Origin: Pempheris klunzingeri
Lineage: Eukaryota; Chordata; Actinopteri; Acropomatiformes; Pempheridae
DNA: 64,000 nt
NCBI RefSeq assembly: GCF_042242105.1
Contig: NC_092019.1
Coordinates: forward strand, 21,752,828 to 21,816,827
Direction: 5' to 3'
The notes under the pieces were generated by a model. It was given only the letters and a program-made list of their open reading frames with translations, was not told the DNA's origin and searched no databases. How positions within the stretch are numbered: position 1 is the first letter of the stretch; every line of letters starts with the position of its first letter. Positions 56,695 to 64,000 of this stretch are shown one piece after another. The translations under genes and the position numbers were made by a program.

Positions 56695-59218
56695 ATGTAC
56701 AGCTTCATGGGAGGGGGCCTATTTTGTGCCATCGTGGGGAACATCCTGTTGGTGGTCTCCACAGCCACAGACTACTGGATGCAGTACCGTCTGTCTGGCA
56801 GCTTTGCCCATCAGGGCCTGTGGAGGTACTGCATGTCTGGCAAGTGCTACATGCAGACCGACAGCATCGGTAAGTGGGAAAGCATCTTCTTAGAAATGTC
56901 TGTTGTGTCTCTCTGAGGCACAGCAAGTCTAACCAGAGCCTAGGTCTCCTTATCTGAATACACTGGGGATTATTATGAATGTCCTTCATTTTGAGGTACA
57001 ATAACACAAATTTCCTCTATAAAGAGGTGACTCTTTATAGGAGAAGTGCATACAGGCAGACTAGAGTGCCAACAATAGTGAGGGGAAAAAATACTTACTT
57101 TTGCTAAACACGACTATATATTTAGGCTCAGTGGTGTTTTGAGCTGAATGCTACAGTCAGCATGCTAACATGGTCACAATGACAATGGTGACTTGTCAGG
57201 TGTAGTGTTTACCACGCATGGTAGCATGCTAAGATCTGCTAATTAGCACTGAACACAAAGTTGAACTGAGGCTGATGGGAAAAGTTTGAGCTGATGATGA
57301 TGGCGCTAGGGGACATGAACGTCTGAATCAAATTTCATGGCAATCCATCCAATAGAAGGTGAGACATTTCTCTCAAAAACCATCAAAACGTCAGCCTCAT
57401 GGCCATCATGGCTCAACCAAGTGCTCAGGATACATCGTCTAGAAACCACGAATTTCTGTAGAAATATATTTATGTGAAATACTTTTAGCTTCCTTCCTTC
57501 TTCAACTTCCTCTTGGACCTAATGCGCGTATGTATATATTTACATATTCAGTCCACAATACATGTAAATGTTTTACACAATAACTGCTGCTGCCAGATAA
57601 ACAGCAATTGTGTAAAATTTTGAAAAGTTCCTATTAGGTCAAATGCAAATTGCACTACGCTTTGCATTACGTTGCATTCACCGAATGCAAATAGCCACAG
57701 AGCCAGAAGCTCAAAATTGTATTTAAATACCATACTTACTGTAAATACACTCCCCTGTGCAGCGTGAACAGCTGATACCAGGTGACTGTACATTTCACTG
57801 TGTAAATACTGTATATACCTTCACTGTTTGGATTGTCTGCGTTCAAACAGTATGACAGCATTAGGGACTGCTGCTGTGTGCAGTGCAAACATTGCAAACG
57901 TTGTGTCTGAGTTCATGTTTACGGGGTCATCAGAAATATTAGGAAATAGATTCATTTCCGGCAAAAGGCCCTAAATGCATTTTGGTATGAAACTGTTATA
58001 ATAAAACACATAATCTGTGTAATAATTTGTAATAATAATTTTTAATACATACTTTTTAATACATCATTTTTAATACATACTTTTTATATATTTATATTTT
58101 TTACTTTTGTGTTTGAAGTTTATTCTTATTCTTTTGGAGCTGTGTGTAACAAAAAGCAATTTCCCCCTGGGGATTATTAAAGGAATTCTGATTCCGATTT
58201 TGATAACAAATGAAAGATTAACCTATTTCTTTTTAATTTATCTTCCTACACAAACGTCTACAGTAAGTTTTCTCCTGTGTTTTACTCCTGCCCAGCCTAC
58301 TGGAATGCCACTCGTGCTTTCATGATCCTCTCTGCCATGTCATGCTTTGCTGGCATCATCGCAGGAATCCTTTCCTTTGCCCACTTCTCTGCCTTTGAGA
58401 GGTTCAACCGCTCATTTGCTGCTGGGATCATGTTCTTTGTTTCAAGTGAGTTATGGATACAGTAATCTGGCATAAATTCTATACTATGTTGTGAATTTGC
58501 ATATCGTGTAATTTTCAGACAAAGTTCATCAGGAGCCATAGTTACTATTGCTGAATTAATTTTAATATGTGTCACTCTCTGCCCACCATGCCAGCTCTCT
58601 TTGTTCTGCTTGCAATGGCCATTTACACCGGGGTGACAGTGAACTTCCTGGGCAAGCGCTTTGGTGACTGGCGCTTCTCTTGGTCCTACATACTAGGCTG
58701 GGTGGCACTGCTCATGACCTTCTTTGCAGGTTCGTTCGAATAAAGGAGTGCAGTAGAGTTTAGTATAAGCGCTCTACGTGGCTGATGATAAACAAAATCT
58801 TCTTCTTAGCAATTCTTACAATAGCTCTGTCGAAACCTGAAAGACGAATCATAAAATCATCAGCACAGTCATAAGAAAGTTTTAATTTTCTTGAAATATT
58901 TACAGTAACAAATCACAGTAACAAAGCTTTTTGTTATGAGTTAGTACAGTCTCATCAGATTTGCACACATAAAAAATGCCCATTTTATATTTTTAAACTA
59001 ACACTTCAGTAAGATTTACACATACCAGAGTAAAAAGTATCTTAAACCATTTCATACAATAGTCTGTACATGCCGTGTCTGGGTAGTATAGAAACAGCCT
59101 TTGTGGTAATTAAACACCATGCAACTTTACAGCTGACCTATGTTTTTGTTTTGCAGGTATATTCTACATGTGTGCCTACAGAATGCATGAGTGCAGGAGA
59201 GTGGCTGGCCCACGTTAA
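56695..59218 (+). CDS. lim2: Lens fiber membrane intrinsic protein (MP20 family)
   Basis: LIM2/MP20 is a four-pass PMP22/claudin-superfamily protein of lens fibre cells, involved in junctions and lens transparency. Four coding exons join with consistent phase: 56695-56869, 58296-58445, 58595-58729 and 59157-59218, giving 173 aa, the human length. The start MYSFMGGGLFC follows the mammalian protein. The extracellular signature GLWRYC...KC is present (residues about 42-52), as are DSIAYWNATRAFMIL, FLGKRFGDWRFSWSYILGW and FYMCAYRMHECRR. Four hydrophobic segments lie at about 4-24, 66-87, 98-120 and 140-161. Two ATGs are adjacent; the second has A at -3 and matches the mammalian start. The first intron carries dispersed repeats. 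Fish may have several lim2 paralogues, so the exact paralogue is open. Confidence 0.95.
57135..57430. repeat. Teleost dispersed repeat in lim2 intron 1
   Basis: Blocks such as GCTAATTAGCACTGAACACA, CTGAGGCTGATGGGAA, AATTTCATGGCAATCCATCC and GAGACATTTCTCTCAAAAAC occur in the order of a very common fish repeat that I recognise. The ends and the superfamily are uncertain. Confidence 0.6.
58039..58196 (+). repeat. AT-rich tandem units and LINE-like 3' tail
   Basis: Three to four degenerate copies of a TTTTAATACATAC unit (58039-58085) are followed by AGCAATTTCCCCCTGGGGAT and AATTCTGATTCCGATTTT. This ending is typical of many fish LINE 3' ends. No coding part is seen. Confidence 0.5.
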
Positions 59219-59294
59219 AGCAAACGGGAGCAATTGTGGCAAGAGTGCAAATGATATTAATTCCCGTTCAACAATAGAGAATTTACTGTAACAT

Positions 59295-59300
59295 AATAAA
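59295..59300 (+). terminator. lim2: Probable lim2 poly(A) signal
   Basis: AATAAA lies 77 bases after the lim2 stop codon. The next gene is convergent, with its stop at 59631, leaving about 410 bases between the two stop codons. Confidence 0.65.
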
Positions 59301-59630
59301 ATTTGGAATTTTGCATATGCACCAAACATGTCTTTTGCGGTTTTGTCAGAAAATGATGTCCAGGGGTTTGAGGCGAAAAGCAGCCCAGTCTCTTTGAGCA
59401 GGATTAGATCACGATCAGTCTCAGAATGCAGCGCGGCTATCCAATGAGTCATATGCAGATGTCTGTTTATAGAGATTAGATCACCTTCAACAAGATATTA
59501 TGTTGTCCAAAGCCATGTTTTTTAATGGACTTAACTGTCAAAGAAATCTGCAGAGCATTACACATTCTGATACAATGTCTGTAAAAGAAGCATTAAAGCA
59601 GGAAACGTACAAATTGAAAGTATATTTTGT

Positions 59631-60539
59631 TCAGGTAGAGTTTGTGGCCTGCCTTTGTGATTCTGACACAAGTCTATGCTTCCTGAAAATGGACTTTTCA
59701 CTGGTGCAGTGGAAAGTAGAGGAAGAAAAGTAGAAGATAATGGGATCAATACAGGTGTTGAAGGTGCTAAGCAGCAGGGTGTAGTACCTCCATGTTGGGC
59801 TCTCACCCTGGATGTAGCCCACTAGATGAGAGGTGTTGTATGGCAGCACGCATATGAGAAACACAGCTAGGGTCCCCACGGCCATACCGATGGCCTTCTG
59901 CTTCCGCATCCGGGATATCCTGGGGCGGCTGTACAGGATCGTGATGCAGCGCAAGTAGCAGAAAACACAAATTAGAAGAGGCGCAAGGCACAGCACAAAG
60001 AAAAACTCCAAACGTACTGGGAGGAGGACCTCCAACTGCGTTTGTGTGAAATTCTCATAGCACACACTGGAGGTTTTGCTGGACAGGGATGGGTGGTGCT
60101 GGGTGATGAATGTAATGCTGCAGTGTGCTGCTGAGATGAGCCAAATAACAGCACTGATAATTATCGCGTACACAGGTTTGTGCAGCTGATGATAGGTGAC
60201 AGGGAATGCTACCGCGATGTAGCGAACCACACTGACTGCCATCAGCAGCAAGGAGCTTGTGTAGATTGTGGAGAAGAACGTGAAGGAGGTGATGGAGCAC
60301 AGAAACTCGGGCAAATTCCATTTCATGCCTGAGGCTGCCTCGTGCATCTTGAGAGGAAGGATCATCAAAAACAGCAGGTCGGAGATGTTCAGGTTGAGAA
60401 GCAGGATGTCCGTTGGAAGTGGCTTCAAGTGGATCTTAACACTGAAGGCGTAGAGAGACAGGAGGTTGGCTGGGAGGCCGATCAGGAAGGAAAGGATGTA
60501 AACTGAGAGAATAACTTCACTCTTCACCACTTGCCCCAT
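59631..60539 (-). CDS. ffar2/ffar3-like: Free fatty acid receptor, FFAR2/FFAR3-type GPCR
   Basis: A predicted rhodopsin-class receptor for short-chain fatty acids at the plasma membrane. Single coding exon, 302 aa, seven hydrophobic segments. Family marks include GLPANLLSL (TM1), DLLFLMILPLKMHEAA (TM2), CYENFT in loop 2, LPVRLE (TM5), LPYNTSHLVGY (TM6) and DPIIFYFSSS (TM7). The residues that hold the carboxylate in mammalian FFAR2 appear conserved: R176, H238 and R251. C81 and C160 should form the usual disulfide. TM7 (GESPTWR, LLSTFNTCIDP) looks closer to FFAR3, and the CYENFT region closer to FFAR2. Oddly, the ERY at the end of TM3 reads VRY (105-107). A 5' UTR intron is likely, from a donor at 61078/61077 to an acceptor just before 60546. 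Fish often have many copies, so the orthologue is not fixed. Confidence 0.92.
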   Translation of the reverse strand: MGQVVKSEVILSVYILSFLIGLPANLLSLYAFSVKIHLKPLPTDILLLNLNISDLLFLMILPLKMHEAASGMKWNLPEFLCSITSFTFFSTIYTSSLLLMAVSVVRYIAVAFPVTYHQLHKPVYAIIISAVIWLISAAHCSITFITQHHPSLSSKTSSVCYENFTQTQLEVLLPVRLEFFFVLCLAPLLICVFCYLRCITILYSRPRISRMRKQKAIGMAVGTLAVFLICVLPYNTSHLVGYIQGESPTWRYYTLLLSTFNTCIDPIIFYFSSSTFHCTSEKSIFRKHRLVSESQRQATNST

Positions 60540-60546
60540 TATGATC

Positions 60547-61077
60547 CTAAACTAAAAGAAACAAACAGGTTGTCAAAATCACTGCTTATTTTCTGTCTGT
60601 ATGAAGTCTGTATGCATGATGCGGCCCAAACAGGAAACATCAAGCTTGTTTCTGATGCCTAATGAACAGAGATTATAAGGGAATAAAAAACATGTTTGAA
60701 CAACCACATAACTTTAAAGTCCCAGTCACATACATGTAAATCACATGGTAGCGAAAACACAACCAGAGCCCCCCATGATTACCTTAATATATCTGTTCAA
60801 AGACATTACTGGTCTTAAATAAGTCAAATCAGCCTCTTTAGCTTTCGCTCAGCTTTCACCATTTGGAACATGTTGTTAATACCTCAGTTGTATTTCTAGC
60901 CACCCACTATTATTCCAATTTTATATAAGAATGGATAAAGTTAGTTAGGAAAACAGCTTTTCATGACTGTGATCACGGAACATTTAAAAAGAGCTCAGAT
61001 TCCAAACAAATGAGGAACAAAAGGGATCTACAAAGTTAGGTCTGATAATGGAAGCATATCTACTTACCCAGAAGTTT
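60547..61077 (-). other. Probable 5' UTR intron of the fatty-acid receptor gene
   Basis: On the minus strand, a donor CTGG|GTAAGT lies at 61078/61077 and an acceptor TTTAG ends at 60547, seven bases before the start codon. A leader exon with a coding region free of introns is common in this receptor family. Inferred from splice sites only. Confidence 0.45.
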
Positions 61078-61078
61078 T

Positions 61079-62253
61079 CAAAAATGCTAAGGCTTTAAGA
61101 AAAACGACTTAAGTTCCACGTCGCTTGCCTCGCAGCGCCTCTCATCAGTGACGAGCAGTTTATAACTTGTGAGTTCAAAGATGACCTGATATAAAAGGTC
61201 ACAAGCAGCATGTCATATCAAAGCCCCGAGTGACACGCTGCTCTACCCAGTCTATACTGAGCAATGAGGAGACACCAGTGGGTTAATATTAACTAAAATG
61301 CAAAACTGAAGCTGATGTTGACTTTGATATTAGGTATGTTAATAAAGGACCTCCTCCCACTCGACCTCGGCTGGAGTAAACTCTTAGCATGATAATTAGG
61401 TTTGGATTTCATCAAGCTGTGAGCTTGCATTTATCCAAAGTTACGCCTACACACCACAAACTCAGAGAACAAGTCATCATTTCAGATAAACAGATTACTT
61501 TTTCCCCCCACATACACATTGAATTTAAGACATCCTTTTCTGAGTTCAAGTCCAGCATGGCAATATTACCAGAGAGCAATTTGAGACATTTGTTGTTTCC
61601 CCAACAGACTGTTTATAGTAGCCTTTAGCCAACAGTAGATCTGCTTTCTGTTGCCTGGTAACAGCAAAAATATTGGTTTCCTTCCTGTCAGCCCTATTTA
61701 CATTAGCATCAGTTAACACTGCAACTAAATAAACATGGGTCCCTTTATGTTAAGTTTTGAAAGGTCGCAGGCACTACTGTACATGTAATTCATGTTATTT
61801 TCCAAAATTTAAGGCAACATTAATGATGCATGCAAAATTAAATATTTGTACAACTGCCATTCTCAAGCCGAAAGATTAAATTGTATAGGAGGAAACTGCA
61901 TTACATAAATGTTGCCCTACTTCATTTGTTTTAAGCAATGCAATGCTGTAAGCCACACCGTGCGGGAAGTCATGCTTGAGTAATAAAAACCGAGGAGAGA
62001 AAATAACTGATATGTGACTTGTAAGTGATGCTCAGTGTGTAGAGACAGAAGAACCTCATGGCACCTGTTACAAAAAACTATAGATCTAATTTGATTTGAA
62101 GGAATTAGGTTCTATGTGTCAATCTCTATGTTAGCTCCCGATCTGATCCCTGTATAGTATTTTCAGGTGTTTTATGCACAAAATAAGTGATGTGCTGTTG
62201 TAAACCACGGCATATTTTTCCACATTCACTGCACCTCTGCCAGTGATTGTGTT
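61079..62253. other. Spacer between the fatty-acid receptor and the Siglec-like gene
   Basis: No exon is supported. The left end should hold the receptor's leader exon and promoter, and the right end the 3' UTR of the Siglec-like gene, whose poly(A) site I could not place. Confidence 0.5.
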
Positions 62254-63311
62254 TCAAACCACTCTTGGGCTGTTCCTGCGCTGCTGTGTTGTGGCTGGTC
62301 TGTACATTTCTTCCGAAATGTAATTTTCATAAACACAGGGAAGTCCGTCCTCCTCAGAATTACTCTCAAGTCTGAATGTGCTGTATTGCGTGTCTTCACC
62401 ATTCGATCTAGAAGTGCATGAGAGAGAGACAAAAGAAAGAGAGGTTGGACATGGTTAAATGAGCTCAGTAAGTTCATGGCTAAAAATAGAGTAGGCAACT
62501 CAAGTGTCATAAATAAGTGACTTAGTTTCTAACTAAATACGGAATCATTTTTGCTACTACTGCGAAACTTACCTTTGAAGGCTGTTCCTTCTTTGGTCTT
62601 GTTGGACATTATCTAATACACTTTGAGGCCTTAAAAAAGATGCAAAAACATGATTTGAACTCAGCAAATGTGAAAATAAATCATTGTCAACTGTGAACAC
62701 AAAATTCCAGTTTCTCACCTGAAACGGAGATGAATGTTGTAGACGCAGCCTGGTGGAAGTCTGCGGGTAAAATAATAAGAATAAAAAGATTTTTCATAGC
62801 AGCGCAGTCTTTTTGTATGACAAGGAGTGAAGTCTACCAACCTGTCTCTATAATATTTTCTGTAAATGAACACCACACATCCCAAAGCAATTCCCAGGAT
62901 TATTAAAGCTGTCAACGTCACGGGCACAGAGGCTGTGAAAGGAAATATGATACACAAAAGAACTGTTGATGTGCTCTTGAATGTTGTTTGGGGAAAAAAT
63001 AAATGAATTATCACCCACAGTGTCCAGTCACGTACAGGTTTTTGAGAAGTTGTCTATACAAAACTGTTTGGTGCTGCTGCCAAGGGAGTTTGTGGCTGTG
63101 CAAGATATATTAAACTGGCTTCCAGCTGGGCCACGTATTCCCCCAGAGGCGACACTATTTATGGAGACAAAGCTGAAGGAGGATGGAAGAGTGTCATTTC
63201 CATCAATGGTCCAGTATATGGACGCATTAGGGGACGCGTCAGCCTGGCAGACACACTTAAGAACTTCCCCTGTCAGGTGGCAGGAGGACTCAGGTAGGAT
63301 CACTGGGGCAT
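62254..63311 (-). CDS. Siglec-type (MAG/CD22-like) receptor, C-terminal part
   Basis: The last five exons of an Ig-superfamily membrane receptor: 63311-63036, 62932-62842, 62760-62719, 62629-62573 and 62407-62254. All junctions keep phase. Exon 1 here encodes one C2-type Ig domain of about 92 aa beginning DAPVILPESSC, with KCVCQA and FNISCTATNS. This cysteine spacing resembles the last Ig domain of MAG. Next is a transmembrane helix (VTLTALIILGIALGCVVFIY) ending in basic YRKYYRDR. The tail has three tyrosines in possible signalling contexts: TQYSTF, CVYENYI and EEMYRPA; it ends RNSPRVV. None is a perfect ITIM. Human MAG and CD22 lie beside FFAR and HAMP, which supports the family. The N-terminal V-set and other Ig exons lie beyond the window, so the exact member is unknown. 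Confidence 0.75.
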
Positions 63312-64000
63312 CTAGACAGATGGAACAAAAAGTGTTGTTACTAAACAAGTTCTCAACCCTCACAGACATCTGGATTTAGTGAATGCTTTTCAAAAGTCAA
63401 AGATACATTGTTAAGCTGAAAACATGATTTGTTGAGGCAGCAGGAGAGGTCTATAGATAGACTATCTATCTATCTATCTATCTATCATCAAAACATACAT
63501 TGGTTTTACCCCCTTTCATCACATTTTTAACATATTCTTTCAAAAATTATTGAATGCATATTTTAGGTATATAAATAACTGAGGTAAAGCGAGCCAACAA
63601 TGCAATAACCTTAAATGTTTCTTGCATACTGTCCAGCTGTGGGGTGGGAAGTTAGGGCGGAAAGGCGGAAGGTTGCATTGAAATTTGCCCACTCATGTGA
63701 GATGATATTAAATGACCACATCGGGTGCCAAAATGGGGCAAGCTTCCCTGAATTAAAGAACACCAAAGACATTGAAAATGGCGTTAAATCGCTTCTTGTG
63801 ACCCAGAGATTACACCCGCACTAAGGAGGCCGCCTTACGAAACAGCTGGAGTTTATGTGAGTGCAGCAAGTGAGGATAATCAACCGAGTTCAGACATGTT
63901 CACGTTTAGGTTATTTTAATGGTAAGTAAAATGTATTTGTTTTTATTATTGCCATCATTTCGCTTCGCAACAGTCACAATTTTTAATGACTGAAGTAATA
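63312..64000. other. Intron of the Siglec-like gene, no further exon seen
   Basis: The next upstream exon must end in phase 1 on the minus strand; I find no convincing Ig exon before the window edge. A CTAT tetranucleotide array lies at 63462-63486. Confidence 0.5.
63462..63486. repeat. CTAT tetranucleotide microsatellite
   Basis: Six CTAT units lie in an intron of the Siglec-like gene. Confidence 0.94.

Noticed and set aside
63462-63486. Regular repeats considered as a CRISPR-like array
   Set aside because: It is a simple tetranucleotide microsatellite without spacers; no CRISPR arrays are expected or seen in this vertebrate DNA.

Overview
The window is vertebrate nuclear DNA, most likely from a spiny-rayed teleost fish. 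Its genes are split by GT-AG introns, and it holds fish-type hepcidin, a teleost-style Tc1 transposon, hAT/MITE-like repeats, LINE tails and many microsatellites. There is no operon structure and nothing prokaryotic. I rebuilt the gene models by joining exons at GT-AG sites and checking that reading phase was kept at every junction. No alignment or database search was run.

Layout. 1-11739: gene-poor, no supported exon. 11742-13731: a dead Tc1-family transposon whose transposase is interrupted by a 709 bp hAT-like element. 13734-16452: no gene seen. 16453-16987 (minus): hepcidin (hamp), three exons, with a TATA box near 17214. 17222-24084: spacer. 24085-35631 (minus): usf2, ten coding exons, 305 aa. 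35632-37905: divergent promoter interval. 37906-42305 (plus): etfb, six coding exons, 254 aa, with a probable intron in its 3' UTR. 44048-44514 (minus): decayed LINE reverse transcriptase. 44920-50015 (plus): an Ig/FN3 membrane protein fitting vsig10l, twelve exons, 700 aa. 50016-56694: spacer with a MITE and a LINE tail. 56695-59218 (plus): lim2, four coding exons, 173 aa. 59631-60539 (minus): an intronless short-chain-fatty-acid receptor of the FFAR2/FFAR3 type. 62254-63311 (minus): the C-terminal five exons of a Siglec-type (MAG/CD22-like) receptor that runs off the right edge.

Genes together. From family knowledge, USF2-HAMP-MAG-CD22-FFAR lie together on human 19q13.12, and ETFB-VSIG10L-LIM2 lie together on 19q13.41. 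The window joins both sets in about 47 kb, which supports the identities and suggests an older combined order or a fish-lineage rearrangement. Functionally the set is mixed: iron hormone, E-box transcription factor, mitochondrial electron carrier, adhesion receptor, lens membrane protein, metabolite receptor and sialic-acid-lectin-type immune receptor. The one plausible regulatory pair is usf2 and hamp, because USF factors are known to act on hepcidin promoters. I found no convincing undescribed system. The best leads are an ERY-to-VRY change in the fatty-acid receptor, the tyrosine-bearing tail of the Siglec-like gene, the etfb 3' UTR intron and the nested transposon with nearly identical ends.
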